Assembly: GCA_017410165.1 (NCBI GenBank)
Contig: JAFQRH010000017.1
Span: 1-64,000 of the forward strand
Direction: 5' to 3'
Source of the DNA: Alistipes sp.
Lineage (GTDB): Bacteria > Bacteroidota > Bacteroidia > Bacteroidales > Rikenellaceae
DNA: 64,000 bases
Below are positions 43,751 to 53,508 of this stretch, piece by piece. How positions within the stretch are numbered: the first letter of the stretch is position 1; every line of letters starts with the position of its first letter. Below the pieces are notes generated by a model. It worked only from the letters and a program-made list of their open reading frames with translations. It did no database searches and was not told where the DNA came from. The translations under genes and the position numbers were made by a program.

Positions 43751-45025
43751 ATGGCAACACCACTTGCAGAGAGATTACGACCTCAACGATTGGAGGATTA
43801 TATCGGCCAGCAACATCTGGTCGGGAAGGATGGCGTATTTCGTCGCTTCATCGAGGCGGGAAATGTTCCATCGTTCATTCTGTGGGGCCCTCCGGGGGTC
43901 GGCAAAACCACGTTGGCACGAATTGTTGCCGCCGAATTGGAGCGACCATTCTTCACACTCTCGGCCGTCACGTCGGGTGTCAAGGAGGTACGCGAGGTTA
44001 TCGAGTCGGCAAAACGTCAGCGATTCTTCGATGCCCGCACTCCGCTGCTGTTCATCGACGAGATTCACCGTTTCAACAAGTCGCAACAGGATTCGCTGCT
44101 CGGCGCCGTCGAACAAGGCATCGTGACGCTGATTGGTGCCACAACCGAAAATCCGTCGTTCGAGGTGATTTCGCCGTTGCTCAGCCGCTGTCAGGTATAC
44201 ACCCTGCGACCAATGAACGACGAGCAACTCGAAGAGTTGTTGCAACGCGCGCTGACCACCGACAAAGAGTTGCAACGCCGCGAAACGGAGGTGCGCGAGC
44301 GCGACGCATTGTTCCGCTTTTCGGGAGGCGATGCCCGCAAACTGCTCAACATTATCGACATCATTGCAAACGCTTCGGAGGGCAAAATCGTCATCGACAA
44401 CCAGATTGTGACCGACGCCCTGCAACAAAACATTGCGCTCTACGACAAGAATGGCGAACAGCATTACGACGTCATTTCGGCATTCATCAAAAGCGTTCGC
44501 GGTAGCGACCCGAATGCCGCCACGTACTACCTGGCACGAATGTTGGCAGGTGGCGAGGAGCCGCGATTCATCGCTCGCCGATTGGTGATTCTCGCCTCGG
44601 AGGATATCGGACTTGCCAACCCCAACGCGCTGCTGCTGGCCAACGCCTGCTTCGATACGGTGCACAAAATCGGAATGCCGGAGGCGCGTATCACGCTCGC
44701 CGAGACCACCATATATTTGGCAACATCGCCAAAGAGCAACTCGGCATACGCGGCAATCAACGAAGCTCTTGCATTCGTGGGCAAGGATACGACCAATCGC
44801 CCCGTACCGCTGCACCTGCGCAACGCCGTAACCGACTTGATGAGCGATGCGGGCTACGGCAAGGATTACAAGTACGCCCACGACTTCGAGGGCAACTTTG
44901 TCGCTCAGGAGTTTATGCCGGAGTCGCTCGCCGGCAAGCAGTTCTACCACCCGAACACCGGCAACGCGACCGAGCAGAAAATTGCGGCACGCATCGCCGA
45001 ACTTTGGGATGGAAAGTACAAATAA
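43751..45025 (+). CDS. rarA: Replication-associated recombination protein A
   Basis: 424 residues from MATPLAERLRP, preferred over an ATG three codons upstream given the promoter at 43724-43731. RarA/MgsA is an AAA+ clamp-loader-like ATPase working at stalled forks. The Walker A GPPGVGKTTLAR is near residue 46, Walker B is LLFIDEIHRFNKSQQD, sensor 1 is GATTENPSF. The C-terminal tetramerisation domain is complete. It heads a plus-strand group with the esterase, yfcE, luxS and mtnN. Confidence 0.95.
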   Translation: MATPLAERLRPQRLEDYIGQQHLVGKDGVFRRFIEAGNVPSFILWGPPGVGKTTLARIVAAELERPFFTLSAVTSGVKEVREVIESAKRQRFFDARTPLLFIDEIHRFNKSQQDSLLGAVEQGIVTLIGATTENPSFEVISPLLSRCQVYTLRPMNDEQLEELLQRALTTDKELQRRETEVRERDALFRFSGGDARKLLNIIDIIANASEGKIVIDNQIVTDALQQNIALYDKNGEQHYDVISAFIKSVRGSDPNAATYYLARMLAGGEEPRFIARRLVILASEDIGLANPNALLLANACFDTVHKIGMPEARITLAETTIYLATSPKSNSAYAAINEALAFVGKDTTNRPVPLHLRNAVTDLMSDAGYGKDYKYAHDFEGNFVAQEFMPESLAGKQFYHPNTGNATEQKIAARIAELWDGKYK

Positions 45026-45054
45026 TTAACAGACAACAGACGAAAAAAACAGAG

Positions 45055-45993
45055 ATGAAAAGAGTAATATTTACCACGCTGGCGTGCATCTTCACGCTCG
45101 GTATCGGCTTTGCCGCCGAACGCCACACGTTGCAGTACGCCGAGAAGGGCGGCGAGAAGTTACTGCTCGACCACTACCCTGCCGTCGGCGTAGAGGGGTT
45201 GCGCCCGTGCGTCATCTTCGCTTTCGGCGGAGGTTTTGTTCGTGGCGACCGCGCACATAAGGACTACGCATCGTATTTCGAGTCGCTGACTGCGGCCGGC
45301 TACGACGTGGTGTCGATCGACTACCGCCTCGGCTTGAAGAATCCACCATCCGATATAGGGTTGCGCGATGTCATTGCACTGATGAAACGCTCGGTCGATT
45401 ATGCGGCCGAGGATTTGATGTCAGCCACGCGCTTTGTGCTCGACCACGCGGCGGAATGGAGTATCGACCCCGCAAAGATTGTCGTAAGCGGATCGAGTGC
45501 CGGAGCAATTGCCACCTTGCAGGCCGAGAACTACATCTGCAACGGCGACCGTCGGGCAAAAGAGATTCTCGGCGACTACAACTTCGCCGGCGTCGTCTCG
45601 ATGGCGGGTGCCGTATTTTCGGTCGGCGGACGACCAAAATGGAGAGGCGAAACCTGTCCGATAATGATGTTTCACGGCTCGTCCGACCGCAACGTACCAT
45701 ACAACAAGGCGTCGATTTTCGGCATCGGCTTCTACGGCTCTAAACTCGTCGCCAAGCAGTTGCGCCGTCGCGGTGGGGCGTATTGGTTTCACTCGGCAAA
45801 GTATCGTTCGCACATCATAGCCGAAGAGCCGATGACGCGCAACATAGGCGAGATTATCGACTTTATCGAGAAGTGCGTCACGGGTGGCGAGCATCTGCAA
45901 GTGGTAACCGAAGTTACGGACTGCAACATCGAAAAGCAACCGACACGCTTCTCCGTAAAAGAGTACCTCTCGGCAAACTATTCGCGCAAATAG
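45055..45993 (+). CDS. Exported alpha/beta hydrolase (carboxylesterase-like)
   Basis: 312 residues from MKRVIFTTLACIFTLGIGFAA, a signal peptide. Oxyanion motif FGGGFVRGD, nucleophile elbow VSGSSAGAIA, and acid/base residues in HGSSDRNVPY and the RSHIIAEEP region point to an esterase/lipase of the BD-FAE/carboxylesterase class. Periplasmic or outer-membrane associated. It would hydrolyse an ester, perhaps acetyl or feruloyl groups on glycans; unproven. Separated from rarA by 29 bases. Confidence 0.85.
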   Translation: MKRVIFTTLACIFTLGIGFAAERHTLQYAEKGGEKLLLDHYPAVGVEGLRPCVIFAFGGGFVRGDRAHKDYASYFESLTAAGYDVVSIDYRLGLKNPPSDIGLRDVIALMKRSVDYAAEDLMSATRFVLDHAAEWSIDPAKIVVSGSSAGAIATLQAENYICNGDRRAKEILGDYNFAGVVSMAGAVFSVGGRPKWRGETCPIMMFHGSSDRNVPYNKASIFGIGFYGSKLVAKQLRRRGGAYWFHSAKYRSHIIAEEPMTRNIGEIIDFIEKCVTGGEHLQVVTEVTDCNIEKQPTRFSVKEYLSANYSRK

Positions 45994-46003
45994 CACCTCC
46001 AAA

Positions 46004-46519
46004 ATGGTACGCATCGGAGTCATATCGGACACACACGGAACATTCGACGAGCCACTTCGACTCTTTCTGAAAGATGTCGATGAGATTTGGCACGCCGGCG
46101 ATATCGGCTCACGCGAGTTGGCCTCCGAGATTGCCGCATTCAAGCCGTTGCGTGCCGTATATGGCAACATCGACGGCGGAGCTACGCGTATGGCTTTCGG
46201 CGAAGAGTTGTGCTTCAAGTGCGAGGATGTAACGGTCGTGATGACCCACATCGGCGGCTATCCGCGCCACTACGCGCCCAAAGCACTGCGGCGCATTCAG
46301 GCCGTGCGACCGAAACTATTTATTGCCGGCCATTCGCACATCTTGAAGGTGATATACGACCCCATCTATGACCTTCTGCACATAAATCCGGGGGCGGCGG
46401 GTTGCTACGGTTTTCACGACGTGCGAACGGCAATCCGATTCACAATCGATGGCGACAAGATTTCGGATATGGATATCGGCCATTGGGAACGCAAGAAATT
46501 GATAAACGAAAACAGATAA
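46004..46519 (+). CDS. Metallophosphoesterase, YfcE family
   Basis: 171 residues. All metallophosphoesterase motifs are there: GVISDTHG, HAGDIGS, GNID, THIGG and GHSH. YfcE-type enzymes cleave phosphodiesters in the cytoplasm with manganese; the physiological substrate is unknown. It starts 10 bases after the esterase stop. Confidence 0.9.
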   Translation: MVRIGVISDTHGTFDEPLRLFLKDVDEIWHAGDIGSRELASEIAAFKPLRAVYGNIDGGATRMAFGEELCFKCEDVTVVMTHIGGYPRHYAPKALRRIQAVRPKLFIAGHSHILKVIYDPIYDLLHINPGAAGCYGFHDVRTAIRFTIDGDKISDMDIGHWERKKLINENR

Positions 46520-46531
46520 ACGCACAAAAAG

Positions 46532-46999
46532 ATGAAAAAATCGGTAGTATCATCGTTCGATGTCGATCATCGAACACTGCGCGAGGGTTTGTACCTGCGC
46601 TCGACATACACAATCAACGACTCGCTCGCCGTCCTCTCGTGGGATTTGCGCTTTTGCGCCCCGATGGACAAGCAGCCACTCTCGGCAGGCGTGGTCCACA
46701 CCATCGAGCACCTGATGGCATACCATCTGCGTCTCGACGAGAAGATTGGAGGAGCAATCGTCTCGTTCTGCCCGATGGGTTGCCAGACGGGTTTCTACCT
46801 CTCGACAATGAACAGCGTAACGGCCGACGATATCGCCGCAGCACTCAAACGCGTATATGAGCGTGTATTCCCGATTCACTCGACCGACGACATCGTGGGT
46901 CTGAACGAGGTGCAGTGCGGCAATCCGGCACTCTACGCCATCGAGCCGACCAACGAGGCGATGGCAAAGTACATCGAAATATTATTTCCAAACAGATAA
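46532..46999 (+). CDS. luxS: S-ribosylhomocysteine lyase
   Basis: 155 residues. LuxS cleaves S-ribosylhomocysteine to homocysteine and DPD, the precursor of autoinducer 2. The metal ligands His56 and His60 (VVHTIEHLMAYH) and Cys129 (LNEVQCGNP) and the catalytic Cys84 (PMGCQTGFY) are intact. It is followed 12 bases later by the nucleosidase acting just before it in the same pathway, so the two form the activated-methyl-cycle unit. Confidence 0.97.
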   Translation: MKKSVVSSFDVDHRTLREGLYLRSTYTINDSLAVLSWDLRFCAPMDKQPLSAGVVHTIEHLMAYHLRLDEKIGGAIVSFCPMGCQTGFYLSTMNSVTADDIAAALKRVYERVFPIHSTDDIVGLNEVQCGNPALYAIEPTNEAMAKYIEILFPNR

Positions 47000-47011
47000 T
47001 CCGTTTACGAT

Positions 47012-47602
47012 ATGAATATTCTCGTCATAACACCTACCGACCGCGAATACGCCAATATGAAGGCCGCAATCGCCGGCAAAAGCGAGTTGCGCCACACCTA
47101 CACCCTTGCCCAATGCGGTGTCGGCAAGGCGGCCGCAGCAGCCGTAACGGCTTCGGCGATTGCCAAGAGCGAGCAGCCGTTCAATATGGTTGTCGTCATC
47201 GGTTTTGCTGCCGGAACACTCGGCTTCCATCAGGGCGAAATCGTCTCGCCGTGCGAAGCACGCTACCACGATTGCGACGTGCCGGAGGGTTTTATTCCGG
47301 AACTTACAAATCCGTTTTCGCTCGCCGGCGAGGAGGATATCACGGTCTTCACCGGCGACTCGTTCGTCAATGCCGACTCGATTGCCGCCATCAAGCAACG
47401 ATTCGGTGTCGAGCGTGCGATTTTCGATATGGAGATTACCGCCGTGCGCATCGCCGCAGAGCTGTGCGGTGGCATTCCGGTTGCAGCCGTAAAGATGATT
47501 TCGGACGTGCCGGAGGATGGTCACACCGAGCATTCGTACGACGCATTCGCCGACTCGCATCCCGATTTCACGCCGATTCTCGACGTCATCGAGCGTTTCT
47601 AA
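47012..47602 (+). CDS. mtnN: 5'-methylthioadenosine/S-adenosylhomocysteine nucleosidase
   Basis: 196 residues, shorter than the E. coli enzyme (about 230). It removes adenine from S-adenosylhomocysteine and methylthioadenosine, giving LuxS its substrate. Glu12 (PTDREYANM), Glu141 (FDMEITAV) and the base Asp165 (ISDVPED) are the active-site residues. The missing stretch seems to be in the loop regions between about 75 and 100. Confidence 0.92.
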   Translation: MNILVITPTDREYANMKAAIAGKSELRHTYTLAQCGVGKAAAAAVTASAIAKSEQPFNMVVVIGFAAGTLGFHQGEIVSPCEARYHDCDVPEGFIPELTNPFSLAGEEDITVFTGDSFVNADSIAAIKQRFGVERAIFDMEITAVRIAAELCGGIPVAAVKMISDVPEDGHTEHSYDAFADSHPDFTPILDVIERF

Positions 47603-47657
47603 CCGCTCGAACGAGATACTTTTCACTCCACACAAAAAAAGGGGGGGTAATGATGCC

Positions 47658-47696
47658 AAAAGGGGTTGTCCAACTTTCGGTTGAACAACCCCTTTT
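47658..47696. terminator. Bidirectional terminator
   Basis: A 12-bp stem (AAAAGGGGTTGT at 47658-47669 with 47685-47696) extended by a 4-bp inner stem, between mtnN and the convergent riboflavin kinase. Confidence 0.8.
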
Positions 47697-47713
47697 CTTG
47701 TAGAATTTGCGCA

Positions 47714-48085
47714 CTATTCGCCGCAAATCTCAATCTTATCGCACTCCAACTGTGCGCGCAGCTCCTCGACCGACGAGAACTTCTGCTCGTTGCGAATCTT
47801 GCGCAGCAATCGTACACACAGGCGACGACCATACAGGTCGCCTCGAAAATCGAAGATGTGCGTTTCGAGCAGTCGGCGACTACCATCCACCGACGGACGC
47901 GTGCCGACGTTCGACATTGCCCGATAGGTGCGGCCATCGACATCTATCTCCGACTCATAGACACCGTTTTCAAGGTCGTCACGGTCGGCGACATCCATAT
48001 TTGCCGTCGGAAATCCGAGCGTACGACCCAAACGATTGCCTCCGATAATCTCGCCCTCGACCTGCTGCACCTTCACATCAAACAT
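47714..48085 (-). CDS. Stand-alone riboflavin kinase domain
   Basis: 123 residues, exactly one flavokinase domain: GGNRLGRTLGFPTANM for ATP/Mg binding, NGVYESEIDVDG, NVGTRPSVDG and LLETHIFDFRGDLYG. It phosphorylates riboflavin to FMN. The usual bacterial RibF has an N-terminal FAD synthetase domain of about 180 residues, missing here with no frame upstream. The start overlaps the AI-2E-type gene by 8 bases, so the two are coupled. Confidence 0.88.
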   Translation of the reverse strand: MFDVKVQQVEGEIIGGNRLGRTLGFPTANMDVADRDDLENGVYESEIDVDGRTYRAMSNVGTRPSVDGSRRLLETHIFDFRGDLYGRRLCVRLLRKIRNEQKFSSVEELRAQLECDKIEICGE

Positions 48086-49187
48086 TTTCGGTCAATTTTT
48101 TAACGAGTGAATATTGCGAGAAGAACTCCTTGCCGAATACGCGCAGCACCGTATATGACGGAATTGCAAGCAACATTCCGAGAATACCGCCCGTCGAGCC
48201 GGCAAGCAGAATAACGATAAAGACCTCCAACGGGTGGGCATTCACGCGCTCCGAGTAGAGCGTCGGTTGCAGAATAAAGTCGTCCAGCCCCTTGACCGTC
48301 AGCAGTACGCAGACGATAACCGTAATCGTATAGCCGATTGTACACCCCTCGATAGGCGAAACGATGCCGATAAATACAGATGCAAGGCCGCCCATCAGCG
48401 GACCTGCGTACGGAATGACGTTCATCACACCCATAATCGTACCGATGAAGCAGGCATCTTCGGCGTGCATACCGAAGCCAATCATCGTAATCGATATGAT
48501 GACCATCAGAATCAAACTCTCGGTCAGCAGACCCGTAAAATAGCGCGCCAGCAAGACGGTTATCTTGCCCAACGCACGCTCTACGTTCTCCTTATAGTGT
48601 TCCGGAAAGAGTGCCGTCACCATCGAGAGGAACAGACCATCCTCCTTCATAAAGAAGAATGTGATGAACGACACCGAGAAGAATACCACAATCAGCGACA
48701 GACCCAAATCTATAACCGACGAGAAGGCGGCGTTAATCGTGCCGTAATCTATCGCGCTACGCAACCAATTAACGATAATTTCCGTAATGGAGACCTGCTC
48801 GTTCTGCGGCGTAATCATAAATGCCGAGAGGTAGGATTGCACCCGCTCCAACGGCTCCTGCACGTTCGACAGTGCCGAACGCAAATCGAGCGAGGCGAGC
48901 GAAGCAATCTTGCCCGTCACAAGCGGAATCATCAACGAACACAGCCCGATAATCACAATCCACATAAAGACAAGCGTAAGCATAGCCGCCACCCATCGCG
49001 GAACGTGCCGACGACCAACACGGATGCCTGTAATGACGCGCACAACCGGACGACCGATGATGGCGAGCACCGCCGAGACGAGGATATATATCACAACCGA
49101 GCGAAAGTACCAAACGAGTGCCACTATCACGGCCGTAATTGCAAGGCCCACAACCCAGCGTATCAGATTTTTAGGTGTTGTATCCAT
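48078..49187 (-). CDS. AI-2E family transporter
   Basis: 369 residues from MDTTPKNLIRWVVGLAIT. About eight transmembrane helices, with the family pattern of two N-terminal helices, a soluble coiled region near 100-150, and ASVFIGIVSPIEGCTIG and LADFILQP-like motifs toward the end. The family includes the proposed AI-2 exporter TqsA, but many members do other jobs, such as ion antiport. A luxS gene lies 1.1 kb away on the other strand, a suggestive but weak link. Confidence 0.85.
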   Translation of the reverse strand: MDTTPKNLIRWVVGLAITAVIVALVWYFRSVVIYILVSAVLAIIGRPVVRVITGIRVGRRHVPRWVAAMLTLVFMWIVIIGLCSLMIPLVTGKIASLASLDLRSALSNVQEPLERVQSYLSAFMITPQNEQVSITEIIVNWLRSAIDYGTINAAFSSVIDLGLSLIVVFFSVSFITFFFMKEDGLFLSMVTALFPEHYKENVERALGKITVLLARYFTGLLTESLILMVIISITMIGFGMHAEDACFIGTIMGVMNVIPYAGPLMGGLASVFIGIVSPIEGCTIGYTITVIVCVLLTVKGLDDFILQPTLYSERVNAHPLEVFIVILLAGSTGGILGMLLAIPSYTVLRVFGKEFFSQYSLVKKLTENV

Positions 49188-49238
49188 TGTTTTACTCTGT
49201 TTTTTCGTATCGCACACGTTCCTCCGAATGCAACTCCT

Positions 49239-49934
49239 CTACTCCTCCTCTTCGTCTTTGGCTGCAAAATCGCCGATACGCGCAATCGGTGTCTGCGTAC
49301 CTACGACGCGGTCGCCAATCTCGACCAACAACTTCGCATCCTCCGGCAGAAGAATATCAATTCGCGAACCAAACTTGATGAAACCGCACTTATCGTTCTG
49401 CACTACGTGCTCGCCGACCTTCACGTACGAGACGATACGACGTGCAACAACGCCGGCAATCTGGCGGAACATCACCTCGACACCCTTATCCGTCTCGACA
49501 ACGGTTGTCGTACGCTCGTTCTCGGACGAGGATTTCGGATGCCAAGCAACCAAGAAGCGGCCCGGATGGTACTTGAAGTAGCGAACGGTGCCACCCACCG
49601 GAAACCAATTTATATGGACGTTGGTCACCGACATAAATATCGACACCTGCAAGCGTTTGCCGTGGAAATACTCATCATCCTGCACCACCTCCGTCACAAC
49701 CACGCGGCCATCGCAAGGCGAAAAGACCAAATCGGCATCGTGAATCTTCACACGACGCGGCTCGCGGAAAAACGAGACGATAAAGAACCAAAACAGCACC
49801 AACAATGCCGTGAGCAGAATCATCAGCCAACTACGCTCCTGCACCTCCAACATATAGTATATCAATGCCCATATCGCTGCGCAACATACGCCCGACACGG
49901 CAATAATTCTATAACCCTCTTTATTTATCTTCAT
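49239..49934 (-). CDS. psd: Phosphatidylserine decarboxylase family protein
   Basis: 231 residues, the short form of Psd. It makes phosphatidylethanolamine. Two N-terminal membrane helices (residues 10-55) precede the catalytic domain, with FSPCDGRVV and TNVHINWFPVGG as substrate motifs. Self-cleavage at Gly189-Ser190 (FIKFGSRIDILLP) would give the pyruvoyl group. It is 13 bases downstream of cdsA, which makes its CDP-diacylglycerol-derived substrate pathway possible. Confidence 0.93.
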   Translation of the reverse strand: MKINKEGYRIIAVSGVCCAAIWALIYYMLEVQERSWLMILLTALLVLFWFFIVSFFREPRRVKIHDADLVFSPCDGRVVVTEVVQDDEYFHGKRLQVSIFMSVTNVHINWFPVGGTVRYFKYHPGRFLVAWHPKSSSENERTTTVVETDKGVEVMFRQIAGVVARRIVSYVKVGEHVVQNDKCGFIKFGSRIDILLPEDAKLLVEIGDRVVGTQTPIARIGDFAAKDEEEE

Positions 49935-49947
49935 AGGTTCACTGTGT

Positions 49948-50796
49948 TTAGAAGTTTCCGAAAATCAGCAGATAGACAAACGCATACGGTGCCGAGAGCA
50001 AAAACGCATCGAAACGGTCGAGAAAACCGCCGTGACCCGGCATAATTGCACCCGAATCCTTAACGTCGGCCGAGCGTTTGAAGAGCGACTCGACAAAATC
50101 GCCCGCAACACCCGTAATCGACACAACCGCCGCAAGACCACACCATACCAACACATCGCCACCGAGCCACCATCCGAGCAGTGCGCCGGCACCAACCGAT
50201 GCCACAACACCTCCGATGAAGCCCTCCCACGACTTTTTAGGCGAGATACGCTCGCACATACGATGTCGGCCAAGTGTGATACCGAACAGGTAGGCAAAGA
50301 CGTCGTTCGACCACAAAATTACGATGTACGCCAACGCCATCAACGGATTCCACTCGCCACCGCCAAGCATCAGCGGAACGAACAGAAGCAGCGACATCGG
50401 CAATGCCACATAGACCACGCCACCGAGTGTCGTTGCCACGTTTGCAATCGGGGTCTCGCTACGATGCCACAACTCGCAGATAAACACCGCAGGGATGGCC
50501 AAAAGCAGATAGAGAATTGCCCCCAGCACAACTCTGCCCGTTGCATAATCGGCCACGCTGCCATACTTCACGAACACCGTAAAGCCCAGCGCAAAGATTG
50601 CGATTGCAGAGATTACGCCAAGTGCACGCAGTGGTCGATAGCCACACTTTTGGCAAAGCCCGTAAAACTCGACCAGCGCGCCGACCATCACCACGAGCAA
50701 CAGTGCGCCAAAGCTCCACTTCGACCACAAAATCGCTCCGAAAAAGCAGAGTGCCAAAACCACACCGCTCGCCGTGCGCGTCATCAAGTTTTTCAT
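49948..50796 (-). CDS. cdsA: Phosphatidate cytidylyltransferase
   Basis: 282 residues; an ATG four codons upstream is also possible. CdsA makes CDP-diacylglycerol, the common phospholipid precursor. It has eight or so membrane helices and the signature LFKRSADVKDSGAIMPGHGGFLDRFD near the end, with the catalytic Lys-Asp and Asp residues intact. Confidence 0.95.
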   Translation of the reverse strand: MKNLMTRTASGVVLALCFFGAILWSKWSFGALLLVVMVGALVEFYGLCQKCGYRPLRALGVISAIAIFALGFTVFVKYGSVADYATGRVVLGAILYLLLAIPAVFICELWHRSETPIANVATTLGGVVYVALPMSLLLFVPLMLGGGEWNPLMALAYIVILWSNDVFAYLFGITLGRHRMCERISPKKSWEGFIGGVVASVGAGALLGWWLGGDVLVWCGLAAVVSITGVAGDFVESLFKRSADVKDSGAIMPGHGGFLDRFDAFLLSAPYAFVYLLIFGNF

Positions 50797-50881
50797 TTTA
50801 TTTGTCATATCTTTCAGGTTAGTTTAGTTTCGGGTTAGTTTAGTTAAACGCTCTCACAATATTTATACGCTCGTGCGTCGC

Positions 50882-52924
50882 TTACTGCACCTCCGTTGTC
50901 GCGCCCGACTGCGCCGCCTCCGTGTTCGGTTGCTCGGTGGTTGGCTCGGCGGTTGGCTCGGCAGTCACATTCGATTGCTCGGCAGTCGATTGCGAAGCCG
51001 CCTGCTCCTTCTCGCGCTCGATGTCCTTCTTTCGGCGACCGAAGATACGCTCGACATCCTCCGTAAAGACGACCTCGCGTTCGAGCAACAACTCGGCGAG
51101 TTGCACCATACCCTCGCGATGCTCCGCAAGCACCTGCTCCGCCATTGCGTAGCACTTGTCGATAAGGGCACGCACCTCGTCGTCAATCTGTTGCGCCGTG
51201 CGCTCGGAGTACGGCTTGGTGAATGCCATATCGCTCTGGCCCGTCGAGTCGTAGTAACTTATCGTACCGACACCCTCGCCCATACCATAATATACAATCA
51301 TCGCATAGGCCTGCTTGGTCACGCGCTCCAAGTCGTTCAGCGCACCCGTCGAGAGGTGACCGAAGAACATCTGCTCGGCAACGCGGCCCGCAAGCGTTGC
51401 AGCCAACTCGTCCATCATCTGCTCGCGCGTTGTTATCTGACGCTCCTCGGGCAGATACCACGCAGCACCGAGTGCCTTGCCTCGCGGAATGATGGTAACC
51501 TTCACAAGCGGATTGGCATTTTCCAGAATCCAGCTCACCGTTGCGTGGCCCGCCTCGTGGTAGGCGATAGTCTTGCGCTCGGCTGGCGAAATCACCTTAT
51601 TTTTACGCTCCAAACCGCCGATGATACGATCGACCGCAGCCAGAAAATCCTCCTTGCTCACGAACGGCTTGTTATGGCGTGCGGCAATCAGAGCCGCCTC
51701 GTTACATACGTTTGCAATATCGGCACCCGAGAAGCCCGGCGTCTGCTTTGCGAGGAAATCGCGATCGAGCGACGGGTCGAGTTTCAGGCGACGCAGATGC
51801 ACATCGAAAATCTCGCGACGCTCGTGCAACTCCGGCAGTCCGACCTCAATCTGACGGTCGAAACGACCCGCACGCATCAACGCCTTATCGAGAATATCGG
51901 CGCGGTTGGTTGCCGCCAGCACGATAACGCCTGCGTTGGTCTGGAAGCCATCCATCTCGGTCAGCAACTGGTTGAGCGTATTTTCGCGCTCGTCGTTACC
52001 CGAAAATCCGGCATTCTTGCCACGCGCACGACCGATGGCATCAATCTCGTCGATAAAGACGATGCACGGCGCCTTCTGTTTTGCCTGGTCGAACAGGTCA
52101 CGCACACGCGACGCACCCACACCGACAAACATCTCGACGAAGTCCGAGCCGGAAATCGACAGGAAAGGCACATTTGCCTCGCCCGCCACCGCCTTGGCAA
52201 GCAACGTCTTACCCGTTCCCGGAGGGCCTACGAGCAGTGCTCCCTTCGGAATTTTGGCACCGAGTTCGCGGTATTTGCCGGCATTTTTCAGAAAATCGAC
52301 AATCTCCATAATCTCGACCTTCGCCTCCTCCAAACCGGCAACATCCTTGAAGGTAATCTTGCGCGACGGATCGTCCTGATCGAACTCCTGCGCACGCGCC
52401 TTGCCGACATTCATTATATTGCCGCCACCGGCACCTCCGCCACGCGAAAATCCGCGCATAATAAATATCCATATTGCGATGAAGAAGAGCCACGGCACCC
52501 ACTGCATCACAACGTCGAACCAATCCTCACGATGGTTGTCGTACGTCAGCGTCACCTTGTTGCCCGACGCCTCGACCGCCTCGTCCAAATCGCTACGGAA
52601 CGAATCGACCGAACCAATCGAGAAGGTCATCTGCACGCCTTGCAGCGGGATACGCGCATATTGCGACTCCTCGCCACCATCCTCACGCAGACGCTCGGCA
52701 ACGCCCTCTTTGAGATAGACCTGCGCGATGTCGCGATTGACCACCTCAATCTTCTCTACATCGCCCGCACGCACCAACTCGTCCACCGTTGCCCAATCGC
52801 TACGCACCGGCTTCTCCGGCGATGTGCCGAACAACCAAAAGCCGATAATCAGCGCAAATATCGCCGACCACAGCCACATTATATTCAGACGAAACACTCG
52901 TCTGTTATTCTGCTTTTTTGCCAT
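50882..52924 (-). CDS. ftsH: ATP-dependent zinc metalloprotease FtsH
   Basis: 680 residues. Membrane AAA+ protease that degrades misfolded and regulatory membrane proteins as a hexamer. Two N-terminal membrane helices (about 15-33 and 142-157), Walker A GPPGTGKT (233-240), Walker [12 protein letters not shown], arginine finger in the second region of homology, and zinc motif HEAGH (456-460). The last 60 residues are a low-complexity Ala/Thr/Glu tail. Confidence 0.97.
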   Translation of the reverse strand: MAKKQNNRRVFRLNIMWLWSAIFALIIGFWLFGTSPEKPVRSDWATVDELVRAGDVEKIEVVNRDIAQVYLKEGVAERLREDGGEESQYARIPLQGVQMTFSIGSVDSFRSDLDEAVEASGNKVTLTYDNHREDWFDVVMQWVPWLFFIAIWIFIMRGFSRGGGAGGGNIMNVGKARAQEFDQDDPSRKITFKDVAGLEEAKVEIMEIVDFLKNAGKYRELGAKIPKGALLVGPPGTGKTLLAKAVAGEANVPFLSISGSDFVEMFVGVGASRVRDLFDQAKQKAPCIVFIDEIDAIGRARGKNAGFSGNDERENTLNQLLTEMDGFQTNAGVIVLAATNRADILDKALMRAGRFDRQIEVGLPELHERREIFDVHLRRLKLDPSLDRDFLAKQTPGFSGADIANVCNEAALIAARHNKPFVSKEDFLAAVDRIIGGLERKNKVISPAERKTIAYHEAGHATVSWILENANPLVKVTIIPRGKALGAAWYLPEERQITTREQMMDELAATLAGRVAEQMFFGHLSTGALNDLERVTKQAYAMIVYYGMGEGVGTISYYDSTGQSDMAFTKPYSERTAQQIDDEVRALIDKCYAMAEQVLAEHREGMVQLAELLLEREVVFTEDVERIFGRRKKDIEREKEQAASQSTAEQSNVTAEPTAEPTTEQPNTEAAQSGATTEVQ

Positions 52925-53035
52925 AATTTTTTTCTCGTTTTACACTCTTTTTGCCACTATTGCATTATACGGGTAACGCAACACGCGCGACAAAATTGCA
53001 CTCTGCACGCCAAAATGCGACTATTCGGACACTTT

Positions 53036-53392
53036 TTACAACTCGTAGTCGTAACGTGTCATCGGCGCATCCGCCCACAACTCCTCCAAACGATAGTAAC
53101 CGCGCAAGTCGGTCGTAAATATGTGTACCACCACGTCGATAAAATCGACCGCCACCCACAAGCCGGTCTGCTTACCCTCTACTCTCCAAGGGTTTTCGCC
53201 CGTCTCGACAAACACCTTCTCCTCGATGCTGTCGGCGATGGCAGCCACCTGCGTCGGCGAATCGGCGTTACACACCACAAAGTTCGAGCATATTGCTCCG
53301 TCGAAGCCCTCCAAATCAAGCGATACAATATCCTTACCTTTCTTATCTTGAATGGCATCAACAATAATCTCTATCAATCTGTTTTTATCCAT
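53036..53392 (-). CDS. rsfS: Ribosomal silencing factor RsfS
   Basis: 118 residues from MDKNRLIEIIVDAIQD; a longer frame upstream contains the promoter boxes. RsfS binds ribosomal protein L14 and blocks subunit joining when nutrients are scarce. The family core DIVSLDLEGFD, SNFVVCNADSPTQVAAIAD, WVAVDFIDVVVHIF and YYRLEELW is complete. It heads the rsfS-ftsH-cdsA-psd group seen in many Bacteroidales. Confidence 0.93.
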   Translation of the reverse strand: MDKNRLIEIIVDAIQDKKGKDIVSLDLEGFDGAICSNFVVCNADSPTQVAAIADSIEEKVFVETGENPWRVEGKQTGLWVAVDFIDVVVHIFTTDLRGYYRLEELWADAPMTRYDYEL

Positions 53393-53420
53393 AATCCACC
53401 AAATATAATATATATTTGGA

Positions 53421-53450
53421 CAAAGATAACAATTTTCTTCGAGAAACAAT
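53421..53450 (-). promoter_or_regulatory. Probable promoter of the rsfS-ftsH group
   Basis: TATCTTTG on the minus strand (53421-53428) with a weaker ATTG 18 nt upstream (53447-53450). A second TATATTTG lies almost at the rsfS start codon and could serve a leaderless transcript. Confidence 0.5.
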
Positions 53451-53508
53451 CCTCTTTCGGGGGATAATTTTCATAAAATAGCACCATTGCACGGTTATAA
53501 TCCAAAAC

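Noticed and set aside
48234..53467. Very long plus-strand frames opposite psd, cdsA and ftsH
   Set aside because: Caused by the GC and codon bias of the real minus-strand genes; full of His/Arg and no conserved motif.
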